Source of the DNA: JBJMHZ01 sp045807125
GTDB lineage: Bacteria > Actinomycetota > Actinomycetes > JAWWOL01
Direction: 5' to 3'
Assembly (NCBI GenBank): GCA_045807125.1
Contig: JBJMHZ010000041.1
Coordinates: 1-33,450, forward strand
Length of the DNA stretch: 33,450 bases
Notes under the pieces: model-generated
Told to the model about the DNA's origin: nothing
Databases searched by the model: none
The model's input: the letters and a program-made list of their open reading frames with translations, nothing else
Part shown: positions 1 to 7,282 of the stretch, piece after piece
Layout of the letters: each line of letters opens with the position of its first letter
How positions within the stretch are numbered: position 1 is the stretch's first letter
Made by a program: the position numbers and the translations under genes

Positions 1-77
1 CGCTGCGTGTACAGGATCTCGCGCAACTGGATCGGTGAGTTGAGGTTGAACGGACGGCCCACCACGCGCACCAGCTC
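1..77 (-). CDS. polA: DNA polymerase I fragment (partial, broken at joint)
   Basis: Read on the minus strand, bases 77 to 1 give ELVRVVGRPFNLNSPIQL followed by REILYTQ. This matches the family A polymerase segment that in Taq polymerase reads GHPFNLNSRDQLERVLFDEL, just ahead of the polymerase active site. Only about 25 residues are present. The gene should extend to higher coordinates for its N-terminal part, but that space is occupied by a CapA-type gene on the other strand. The upstream reading (78-120) is Ala/Arg/Gly-rich and no longer resembles the family. The codons TCA and TTG are less GC-rich than the neighbours. I infer that this is a scrap of polA joined head-to-head to capA, either by an assembly or amplification chimera or by a rearrangement. 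Confidence 0.65.
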
Positions 78-124
78 GGCGCCGGCCGCGACCGCGCGGG
101 CCGGCGCGCCGACCGGCCGGGCGG
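1..124. other. Probable chimeric joint polA/capA at left edge
   Basis: A polymerase I reading on the minus strand (77-1) meets a CapA reading on the plus strand (from about 110-124) head to head, and both lack their N-terminal halves. Neither gene can be completed within the window. The breakpoint is somewhere in about 60-110. Confidence 0.6.
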
Positions 125-1059
125 TGACCATCGCCTTCGGCGGCGACGTGCACTTCATGGGCGTCGACGCGGCCCGGCTGGCCGCCGACCCGTCGACCGC
201 GATGGGGCCGATCGCCTCGGTGCTGCGCCGCGCCGACCTGGCGATGGTCAACCTGGAGACCGCGGTGACGACGCGCGGCACCCCGGCCGCCAAGACGTAC
301 GTCTTCCGCGCCCCGCCGGCGGCGCTCGCCGCGCTGCGCGCCGCCGGCGTCGACGTCGCCACGATGGCGAACAACCACGGGATGGATTACGGCCTCACCG
401 GACTGCGCGACTCGCTGGCCGCCGCCCGGGCGGCCGGCTTCCCGGTCGTCGGCATCGGGCTCGACGCGGCGGCGGCGTTCCGCCCGTACCGGGTCACGGT
501 CAAGGGCCAGCGGATCGCCGTGATCGGCGCCACCCAGGTGCTCGACAGCAGCCTGGCCGCGGCCTGGACCGCCGGCCCCGGCAAGCCGGGGCTCGCGAGC
601 GCGAAGGACGTCGGGCGGCTGGTGGCGGCCGTCGAGGCGGCGCGGGCCGACGCCGACACGGTCGTCGTCTACCTGCACTGGGGGCGCGAGCTTTCCACCT
701 GCCCGACCGGCGACCAGCGCGCGCTGTCCGACGCGCTGGTGCGCGCGGGCGCCGACGTCGTGGTCGGGTCGCACGCGCACGTCGTGCTCGGCGGCGGCTG
801 GCAGGGCGGCGCGTACGTCGACTACGGGCTCGGCAACTTCGTCTTCTACTCCTCCGGCGGCCTCACCGCCGAGAGCGGCGTGCTGACGCTGACCGTCGCC
901 GGGCGCGCGGTCACCGCCGCGCGCTGGGTGCCGGCGGTCATCGAGGGCGGCGTGCCGGTGCGGCTGTCCGGCAGCGCGGCGGCGAGCGGGCTGGCGCACT
1001 GGCAGGAGCTGCGCGGCTGCACCGGCCTGGCGGGGTCGCCGCACCAGCCGGTGGGCTGA
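7..1059 (+). CDS. CapA-family metallophosphatase, 5'-truncated
   Basis: The frame is open from 7 to the TGA at 1057-1059, but family homology starts only near the GTG at 124 (VTIAFGGDVHF). Residues before that include about 24 codons antisense to a polA-like frame, so the start at 7 is not a true start. CapA/PgsA-like proteins are calcineurin-type metallophosphatases tied to poly-gamma-glutamate or cell-surface polymer assembly. Visible motifs are GGDVHF, NLETAV, ANNHGMDYG, HWGRE, GSHAHVV and GNFVF, the expected metal and phosphate ligands in the right order. A signal peptide or lipobox plus linker would normally precede the domain and is missing. The stretch SSAPAATARAGAP before the domain could be what is left of that linker. 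It converges on the flavin monooxygenase gene. Family assignment is secure; the polymer it acts on is unknown. Confidence 0.85.
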   Translation: MYRISRNWIGELRLNGRPTTRTSSAPAATARAGAPTGRAVTIAFGGDVHFMGVDAARLAADPSTAMGPIASVLRRADLAMVNLETAVTTRGTPAAKTYVFRAPPAALAALRAAGVDVATMANNHGMDYGLTGLRDSLAAARAAGFPVVGIGLDAAAAFRPYRVTVKGQRIAVIGATQVLDSSLAAAWTAGPGKPGLASAKDVGRLVAAVEAARADADTVVVYLHWGRELSTCPTGDQRALSDALVRAGADVVVGSHAHVVLGGGWQGGAYVDYGLGNFVFYSSGGLTAESGVLTLTVAGRAVTAARWVPAVIEGGVPVRLSGSAAASGLAHWQELRGCTGLAGSPHQPVG

Positions 1060-1088
1060 CCGGCGGTCGGGGCGCAGCTCGCCCGCGG

Positions 1089-2564
1089 CTAGCGCAGCAC
1101 GTACGCGGCCCGGTCGAGCCGGCGGGCGCGCAGCCGGAATCGCCAGGTCGACCACGGCCAGAGGGTGGTGTTGCGGCCGTGCTCGTCGAGGTACCAGCTG
1201 GCGCAGCCGCCGGTGCTCCAGACCGTGCGGCGCAGGCGGCGCTGGAGCCGGGAGTTGTACGCGGCCTCGGCGTCGGGACGCACCTCGATCGAGCGCGCCC
1301 CCGTCGACGCCAGCGCCCGCAGGCCGGCGAGCAGGTGGGCCACCTGCGACTCGATGACCTGCACCATCGAGCTGTGGCCCAGCCCGCTGTTGGGGCCGAC
1401 GAGCAGGAACAGGTTGGGGAAGCCGGGGACCGCCGTACCGAGGTAGGCGTGCATCCCGCCGGACCACGCCGCGGCCAGCGCACGGCCGCCGCGCCCGGTG
1501 ATCCGTGCCGCGACGGCCGGCTCGGTGGCGGCGAAGCCGGTGGCGAGCACGACGGCGTCGACCTCCCGCACCTGCCCGCCGGTCGTGACGAGCGCTCCGG
1601 GCCGCAGCTCGGCGAGCCCGCTCGCCAGCAGCTCGACGCCCGGTCGCTGGAGCGCCGGATAGTAGTCGTTGGAGTAGAGGATGCGCTTGCACCCGATCGC
1701 GTAGTGCGGGGTCAGCGCGGCGCGCAGGCGCTCGTCGGGCACCTGGCGGCGCAGGTGGCGAAGCGCCTCGGCCTCGACCGGGCGCAGCAGCCGCCGGTCG
1801 ATCGTGAAGCCGACGCCGAGCAGCTCCAGCAGCCAGTAGAGGACGACCCGCACCGCGGCCTGCGCCGGCGGGAAGCGCCGGAACAGCCGGGCCTGCCGCG
1901 CCGACACCGGCCGGTCGAGCCGCGGCCCCACCCACGCCGGGGTGCGCTGGACGACGACCAGCCGCTCGACGACCGGCGCTAGCTCGGGCACGATCTGCAC
2001 CGCCGACGCGCCGGTGCCGACCACCGCGACCCGCTTGCCCGCGAGGTCGACGTCGTGCCGCCAGCTGGCCGAGTGGAAGACCGGCCCGCCGAAGCGGTCC
2101 AGCCCCGGCAGGCCGGGCAGGCTGGGCCGGCTCAGCGCGCCGACCGCGGCCACCAGCACGTCGGCGGTGAGCTGACCGCGGTCGGTCTCGATGCGCCACA
2201 GCAGCGAGCCGTCGTCCCAGGCCGCCCCGAGCAGCTCGGTGGCGAGGCGCAGGTGCGGCCGCAGGCCGAGGTCGTCGGTCACCCGGCGCAGGTAGTCGAG
2301 GATCTCCGGCTGCCGCGGGAAGAAGCGGCTCCAGTCGGGGTTGGGCGCGAACGAGAACGAGTACAGGCTGGACGGGATGTCGCAAGCGCAGCCGGGATAG
2401 GTGTTGTCCCGCCAGGTGCCGCCGACGTCGCCGGCCCGCTCGAGCACCACGAAGTCGCGGACGCCGGCCCGCAGCAGCCCGGCCGCGGCGCCCAGCCCGG
2501 CGAAGCCGGCGCCGACCACGACGACCCGGTGGTGCGGCGGCGCGTCCGGCGACCGGTCAGCCAT
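1089..2564 (-). CDS. Flavin-containing / Baeyer-Villiger-type monooxygenase
   Basis: 491 residues, class B flavoprotein monooxygenase. The N-terminal FAD site is GAGFAG (residues 18-23) followed by GGTWRDNTYPG (48-58). The BVMO/FMO fingerprint FxGxxxHxxxW is present at F158-G160-H164-W168, but the usual following P or D is R169. The second Rossmann motif VVGTGASAVQ (181-190) binds NADPH, and LATGF near the C terminus is the usual late FMO motif. Such enzymes insert oxygen into ketones or oxidise soft heteroatoms using NADPH and O2. The ATG at 2564 overlaps the stop of the upstream SDR gene by 8 bp, so the two are translationally coupled. A paired alcohol dehydrogenase and BVMO suggests alcohol to ketone to ester catabolism. 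Substrate cannot be read from sequence. Confidence 0.9.
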   Translation of the reverse strand: MADRSPDAPPHHRVVVVGAGFAGLGAAAGLLRAGVRDFVVLERAGDVGGTWRDNTYPGCACDIPSSLYSFSFAPNPDWSRFFPRQPEILDYLRRVTDDLGLRPHLRLATELLGAAWDDGSLLWRIETDRGQLTADVLVAAVGALSRPSLPGLPGLDRFGGPVFHSASWRHDVDLAGKRVAVVGTGASAVQIVPELAPVVERLVVVQRTPAWVGPRLDRPVSARQARLFRRFPPAQAAVRVVLYWLLELLGVGFTIDRRLLRPVEAEALRHLRRQVPDERLRAALTPHYAIGCKRILYSNDYYPALQRPGVELLASGLAELRPGALVTTGGQVREVDAVVLATGFAATEPAVAARITGRGGRALAAAWSGGMHAYLGTAVPGFPNLFLLVGPNSGLGHSSMVQVIESQVAHLLAGLRALASTGARSIEVRPDAEAAYNSRLQRRLRRTVWSTGGCASWYLDEHGRNTTLWPWSTWRFRLRARRLDRAAYVLR

Positions 2565-3390
2565 CGAGCGCCACCCGCCGACGGATCGAGGCGACCACCC
2601 GCCGGTTGCCCAGCTCGAGCAGGGCGGGGGACAGCCGGTGCAACCGCCAGGCCAGCCGGGCGCGCGCCGGGGTGACGACGATGGCCCGGTTGCGGTCGAT
2701 GCCCCGTAGCACGTCGGCGGCCACCGCCTCGGCGGAGTGCAGCCGCCGGGCGTAGTGCAGCGCGAGCTCGCGGGTGCGGGTGGCGAGCCGCGGCTGCGGG
2801 AGGTCGCCGGGGCCCGCCTTGTCGAGGATCGGCGTGTCGACGAAGCCGGGGCAGACGACGGTGACCCGCACGCCGTGCGCGGCCGCCTCGGCGCGCAGGC
2901 TGAGCGACAGCCCGACGACCGCGTGCTTCGTCGCGCTGTACGGCGCGAGCAGCGGCGCCGGCACCAGACCGGCCAGCGACGCGAGGTTGACGACGTGGCC
3001 ATGGCCCTGCGCGACCATCCGCGGGTAGGCGGCCTGCACGCCGTGCACGACGCCGCGCAGGTTGACGTCGATGACCCGGTCCCAGTGCGCGACCGACAGC
3101 TCCGGCAGCTCGCCGCCGACGCCGATCCCGGCGTTGTTGACGAGCAGGTCGAGCCGGCCGAGCCGGCCCCAGGCATCGGCCACCACCCGCTCGACCGCCG
3201 CCGCATCGCGCACGTCGAGCGCGGCCGCGACGACCCGGCCGCCGTCGTCGGTCACCCGCGCGGCAGCGGCGGCGAGCCCCGCCTCGTCCACGTCGGTCAT
3301 CACGACGTGGTCGCCGCGCGCGGCCAGCGCGCGGGACAGGGCCAGTCCGATGCCGGACGCGGCACCGGTCACCAGGGCGACTCGGCTCAC
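2557..3390 (-). CDS. Short-chain dehydrogenase/reductase
   Basis: 277 residues, classical SDR. Cofactor motif TGAASGIG (residues 8-15), NNAG (85-88), catalytic Ser138, and YSATK with Tyr151 and Lys155. An acidic residue after the second strand (TDVDEAG, D33) favours NAD(H) over NADP(H). The C-terminal tail of about 40 residues (LARTRELALHY onward, ending in RRRVALDG) is longer than the core fold and resembles SDRs that work on lipophilic alcohols or ketones. Start is GTG at 3390, preceded by GGAGGTGG. It is first in a two-gene operon with the flavin monooxygenase, with overlapping stop and start, and a palindrome lies in its promoter region. Function as an alcohol dehydrogenase feeding the monooxygenase is inference. 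Confidence 0.9.
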   Translation of the reverse strand: MSRVALVTGAASGIGLALSRALAARGDHVVMTDVDEAGLAAAAARVTDDGGRVVAAALDVRDAAAVERVVADAWGRLGRLDLLVNNAGIGVGGELPELSVAHWDRVIDVNLRGVVHGVQAAYPRMVAQGHGHVVNLASLAGLVPAPLLAPYSATKHAVVGLSLSLRAEAAAHGVRVTVVCPGFVDTPILDKAGPGDLPQPRLATRTRELALHYARRLHSAEAVAADVLRGIDRNRAIVVTPARARLAWRLHRLSPALLELGNRRVVASIRRRVALDG

Positions 3391-3415
3391 GGGCCACCTC
3401 CAAGGGGCGCGATAC

Positions 3416-3427
3416 TACCGTCGGGTA
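3416..3427. promoter_or_regulatory. Candidate operator palindrome between SDR and flavin reductase
   Basis: TACC-GTCG-GGTA is an inverted repeat with perfect 4-bp arms, 26 bp upstream of the SDR start and inside the 119-bp divergent intergenic region. On the minus strand it overlaps TAGTAT (3417-3412), a plausible -10 for the SDR operon. Size and placement fit a TetR-type operator, but no cognate regulator lies adjacent. Confidence 0.35.
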
Positions 3428-3509
3428 ACCGGGCATGGCCCGGCCGGGACGCCGACCGGCGCTCGCCCCGGCGCATGATCGTCGAGGTGACCGCGCGAAG
3501 GGAGCAGCG

Positions 3510-4013
3510 ATGGGCGAGGGGCACGGGGATGCGGCCGGCTTCCACGCCGTGACGGCGCTGCTCGACTACCCCATGCTCGTCGTGACCGCGGCGGCCGGCG
3601 GAGAGCGGTCCGGCTGCCTGGTCGGGTTCGCGACGCAGGTGAGCATCGCGCCGCCCCGCTTCCTCGTCGCGCTGTCGGACAAGAACCACACCTACCGGGT
3701 CGCCCGGCGGGCGACGCACCTCGCCGTCCACCTGCTCGGCAGGACCCAGGGCGAGCTGGCGCGGCTGTTCGGCGAGGAGACCGGCGACCGGACCGACAAG
3801 CTGGCCGGCTGCGCCTGGCACGACGGCCCCGGCGGGGTGCCGGTGCTCGACGACGCGCTCGCCTGCTTCGCCGGGCCCATCCACGCCCGCGTGCCGTTCG
3901 GCGACCACGTCGGGCACGTCATCGAGCCGGCCTGGGGCGAGGTACGGCGGGCCGCCGGGCCGCTGCTCGGCTTCGCCGAGGCGCGCCGGCTGAACCCCGG
4001 CCACGAGGCCTGA
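3510..4013 (+). CDS. Flavin reductase-like (FMN-binding split barrel) protein
   Basis: 167 residues. ATG at 3510 is preceded by AAGGGAG (3498-3504); an in-frame upstream GTG at 3435 is possible but has no ribosome site and only adds an Arg-rich stretch. The sequence has the flavin reductase domain pattern: G-x-LVGFATQVSIAPPRFLVALSDKN, where S/T and the Asn-His region contact FMN, then HLAVHLLG and a late FGDHVGHVIE metal-like segment. Such proteins pass electrons from NAD(P)H to free flavin or bind FMN as accessory oxidoreductases. It diverges from the SDR/monooxygenase pair and could be controlled by the shared intergenic region. Class B monooxygenases do not need a separate reductase, so a direct partnership is uncertain. 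Confidence 0.85.
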   Translation: MGEGHGDAAGFHAVTALLDYPMLVVTAAAGGERSGCLVGFATQVSIAPPRFLVALSDKNHTYRVARRATHLAVHLLGRTQGELARLFGEETGDRTDKLAGCAWHDGPGGVPVLDDALACFAGPIHARVPFGDHVGHVIEPAWGEVRRAAGPLLGFAEARRLNPGHEA

Positions 4014-4051
4014 CCGGCGAGCGCACCCCGCCGCCGGTCGCCCGCCGCCGG
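4014..4051. repeat. Short GCCGCCGGTC direct repeats at convergent gene ends
   Basis: Between the flavin reductase and the 3' end of adnB the unit CCGCCGGTC occurs three times (around 4031-4039, 4044-4052 and 4058-4066), the last running into the adnB C-terminal codons. No convincing terminator hairpin is seen. Probably replication-slippage repeats. Confidence 0.4.
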
Positions 4052-7000
4052 TCAGCGCCGCCGGTCAGCGGCCACCTCCGGCGGCTCGCCGGTGAGCAGC
4101 CGCTCGAGGGCCGCCCGGCCCGGCAGGCCGTCCGGCCGGACCACCTCTGCCGTGCGCACGTGCAGGAACGCCGCGGTCACCGCATCGACCGGCACGCCGG
4201 CGATCTCGGCCCAGGCCACCCGGTAGATCGCCAGCTGCAGCGGGTCGGCCGGGTCGCGCCCGGTCTTCCAGTCGACCACCTCGTAGCGGCCGTCCGGCTC
4301 GGCGTAGACGGCGTCGATCCGCCCGCGCACCACGCGGCCGGCCAGCACCAGCTCGAACGGCGCCTCGATCCGCACCGGGGGCCGCATCGCGTAGGAGGTG
4401 GCGAGGAACGCCGCCTTGAGCGCCTCGAGCTCGGCGTCGTCCCCGATGCCGGCGTCGCCGGCGCCGGGCAGATCATCGGGCTCGAGCAGCGGGCGGACCC
4501 CGAACAGCGACTCGACCCAGGCGTGGAACTCGGTGCCCCGCCTGGCCGCCGGCGCGGGCGGCCGCGGCATCGGGCGGGCGATGTCGCGGGCCAGACCGGC
4601 CGGGTCGGCGGCCAGGCGCACCAGCTGGGAGGCGGACAGCGCCGCCGGCAGCCGGACCACGTGCCGGCGCTCGTCGTCCGCCAGCTCGGCGAGCAGCGCC
4701 TCGGTGTCGGCGTCCCAGGCCGCGGTGACCGACGCCTCGAGCATGTCCAGCCCGGCATCGGGGTCGCTCGGGCGGCCGGCGGCGATCGCCGCGAGCTCCT
4801 CGCGGACGAGCTCGGCGGCGGCGCGGCGGCGGGCCAGCGCGGTGGGCTCGTAGGGCGCCGGCCAGGCCACCAGCCGCTGCTCGGCCAGCTGCGGGTTGAC
4901 CGCGTCGTCGGCAGGAGCGTCGGCCCAGGCCTCGACGACGCCGAGCCCGGCGGCGCAGTGCGCGCGGACCTGCTCCAGGTAGGGCGACGGCCCGCGGCGC
5001 TCCTTCTGGGTCGGCCCCCACCAGTGGCCGCTGGCGAGGAGCGCATGCCTTGCCCTGGTGAGCGCGACGTAGGCCAGCCGCCGCTCCTCGCGCTCGGCGT
5101 GCTCGGCCTGCGCGCCGGCGAACGCCTCGAGGCCGGCGGCGGACCAGTCCGGCGCGGCCGGCAGGTCGGCCGCGTCGCCGCGCAGCGGGTACGGCAGCAC
5201 CCGCGGGCTCGCGAGCCAGCTCGGCCGGGACCGCCCGCTGGGGAAGGCGCCGAGCGTCAACCCCGGCACGGCGACGACGTCCCACTCCAGGCCCTTGGCC
5301 TTGTGCACGGTGAGCAGCTGCACGGCGTCGCGCCCGGACGACCCGCCCGAGGTGTCGACGTCGAGGCCGTCGTCGTACTGCTGGGCCGCGCGCAGGTAGG
5401 CGAGCAGCGCCCCGAGGGACGTCCCCCCGTCGAGCCCCGTGAAGCCGACGACGTGGTCGAGGAAGGCGCCGACCGCCTCGGCGCGCCCGGCCGCGATCGC
5501 CTCGGCGCTCGCCGCCAGCTCGACCGCGAGGCCGGTGGCGTCGAGCACCCGATGGACGAGCTCGAGCAGCGGCTCGCCGACGTGCCGCCGCAGCGCCCGC
5601 AGCTCGCGGTCGAGCGCGCTCAGCCGGGTCACCGCCTCGGGCGAGAAGCGGTCGGCGTGCCTGGCGACCTCGCCGAGCGCGTCGGCCAGCGCCGCCACCT
5701 CGGTCGGGTCGACCCCCGCGACCGCGTGCTCGAGGGCCACATCGGGGTCGGGCGCGGCGTCGGCGGCCGGCTCCTCGGGCCGGGCGAGGGCGGCCGCCAG
5801 CTGGCCGAGGGCCACGAGGTCGCGGGTGCCGATCCGCCAGCGAGGGCCGGTGAGCAGCCGCAGCATCGCGGGGTTGGCCGTCGGGTCGTCGAGCACCTCG
5901 AGGACGGCGACGATGTCGGCCACCTCAGGCAGGGCGAGCAGGCCGCCGAGCCCCACGACCTCGACCGGCAGCCCGGCACCGGCGAGCGCGTCGTGCAGGT
6001 CGGCGAAGGCCGACCGGGCCCGCACCAGCACCGCGCACTGGCCGGGCCGGGTCCCCGCCTCGACCGCCGCCTTGATCCGGCCGGTCACCCACGCCACCTC
6101 GTCGGCCCAGGTGGGGAGCAGCGCGCACCGGGCGGTCCCGCTCGCCTCGGCACCGGGCCGGGCGGCCAGCTCGACGACCCGCGGGTGGACGGCCCGCAGC
6201 GGATCGGCGATGCGGTTGGCGAGGCGCAGCAGGGTGCCGCCGCTGCGCTGGTTGATCCGCAGCGGCCAGGCCCCGGCCGGCGCACCGTCGCCGGCGAAGT
6301 GCCCGGGGAACCCGTCGAGGTTGCCGACGCTCGCCCCCCGCCAGCCGTAGATGGCCTGGCACGGGTCGCCGACGGCGGTGACCGGATGGCCGGCGTAGAG
6401 GGCGACGAGCATGCGGCGCTGCGCGACGGAGGTGTCCTGGTACTCGTCGAGCAGCACCACGGCATGCTGGGCGCGCTCGGCCGCGCCCACGTCGGGGCAC
6501 TGCTCGGCGAGCCGGGCGGCGAGGGCCACCTGGTCGCCGAAGTCGAGCGCGTCGGCCGCCCGCTTGGCCTCGCGGAACCCCTCGACCAGGCTGAGCAGCT
6601 CCAGCCGCGCACGCGCCGCGTCGGCCACCTTGGCCAGATCCTTCGCCGCCCCGGCCGTCCCGGCCCCGGCATCGGTCAGCAGCGCCTGCACGACGGCGAC
6701 GAGCCGCTCGTCATGCGCCCGCAGCCCGGCCGGCTCCACCAGGTGCTCGGACAGCTCGGCCTCGAGCGCGGCGACGTCGTCGACCACCGTCGACACGGCG
6801 CGCAGCAGCGCCACGAACGGGCCAGGGGCCCGCCGCACCACCCGCTGGGCGAGCTGGTAGCGGGCGGCGTCGGCGAGCAGGCGGGCGCTCGGCTCGACGC
6901 CGATGCGCAGGCCGTGGTCGCGCAGCAACCGGCCGGCGTAGGCGTGGTAGGTGGCCACGGTCGGCTCGCCGTCGGGCTCGCCGCCCGGCGCGCCCCCACG

Positions 7001-7282
7001 GAGCATTGCGAGCGCCGCCCGCACCCGCGCGGCCAGCTCGCCGGCCGCCTTGTTGGTGAAGGTGAGCCCGAGGACCCCGTCGGGAGCGACCTGCCCGGTG
7101 GCCACCAGCCAGACCACCCGCGCCGCCATCACCGACGTCTTGCCCGACCCGGCGCCGGCCACCACGAGCGTGGGCAAGAGCGGCGCGGTGGCCGCCGCGA
7201 GCTGCTCGTCGGTGAACGGGATGCCGAGCAGCTCGCGAAGCTCGGCCGGGCGCAGCGGGCCGGCCACCGGCTGGGCGCTCAT
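4052..7282 (-). CDS. adnB: AdnB-like ATP-dependent helicase/nuclease subunit
   Basis: 1076 residues, UvrD/SF1 helicase fused to a RecB-family nuclease. Walker A GAGSGKTS (43-50), motif Ia LTFTNKAAGE, Walker B LDEYQDTS (D279-E280), GDPCQAIYGWRGAS, and TVHKAKGLEWDVV are all intact. C-terminal nuclease motifs are GTEFHAWVESLFG and VVDWKTGRD with D1004 and K1006 as metal and catalytic residues. No Cys cluster is present, unlike the partner subunit. In actinobacteria AdnAB resects double-strand breaks for recombination or single-strand annealing, and AdnB supplies the lead motor. The ATG at 7282 overlaps the adnA stop (ATGA). Order and lengths match M. tuberculosis Rv3202c-Rv3201c. An antisense frame open almost throughout is a GC artefact. 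Confidence 0.93.
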   Translation of the reverse strand: MSAQPVAGPLRPAELRELLGIPFTDEQLAAATAPLLPTLVVAGAGSGKTSVMAARVVWLVATGQVAPDGVLGLTFTNKAAGELAARVRAALAMLRGGAPGGEPDGEPTVATYHAYAGRLLRDHGLRIGVEPSARLLADAARYQLAQRVVRRAPGPFVALLRAVSTVVDDVAALEAELSEHLVEPAGLRAHDERLVAVVQALLTDAGAGTAGAAKDLAKVADAARARLELLSLVEGFREAKRAADALDFGDQVALAARLAEQCPDVGAAERAQHAVVLLDEYQDTSVAQRRMLVALYAGHPVTAVGDPCQAIYGWRGASVGNLDGFPGHFAGDGAPAGAWPLRINQRSGGTLLRLANRIADPLRAVHPRVVELAARPGAEASGTARCALLPTWADEVAWVTGRIKAAVEAGTRPGQCAVLVRARSAFADLHDALAGAGLPVEVVGLGGLLALPEVADIVAVLEVLDDPTANPAMLRLLTGPRWRIGTRDLVALGQLAAALARPEEPAADAAPDPDVALEHAVAGVDPTEVAALADALGEVARHADRFSPEAVTRLSALDRELRALRRHVGEPLLELVHRVLDATGLAVELAASAEAIAAGRAEAVGAFLDHVVGFTGLDGGTSLGALLAYLRAAQQYDDGLDVDTSGGSSGRDAVQLLTVHKAKGLEWDVVAVPGLTLGAFPSGRSRPSWLASPRVLPYPLRGDAADLPAAPDWSAAGLEAFAGAQAEHAEREERRLAYVALTRARHALLASGHWWGPTQKERRGPSPYLEQVRAHCAAGLGVVEAWADAPADDAVNPQLAEQRLVAWPAPYEPTALARRRAAAELVREELAAIAAGRPSDPDAGLDMLEASVTAAWDADTEALLAELADDERRHVVRLPAALSASQLVRLAADPAGLARDIARPMPRPPAPAARRGTEFHAWVESLFGVRPLLEPDDLPGAGDAGIGDDAELEALKAAFLATSYAMRPPVRIEAPFELVLAGRVVRGRIDAVYAEPDGRYEVVDWKTGRDPADPLQLAIYRVAWAEIAGVPVDAVTAAFLHVRTAEVVRPDGLPGRAALERLLTGEPPEVAADRRR

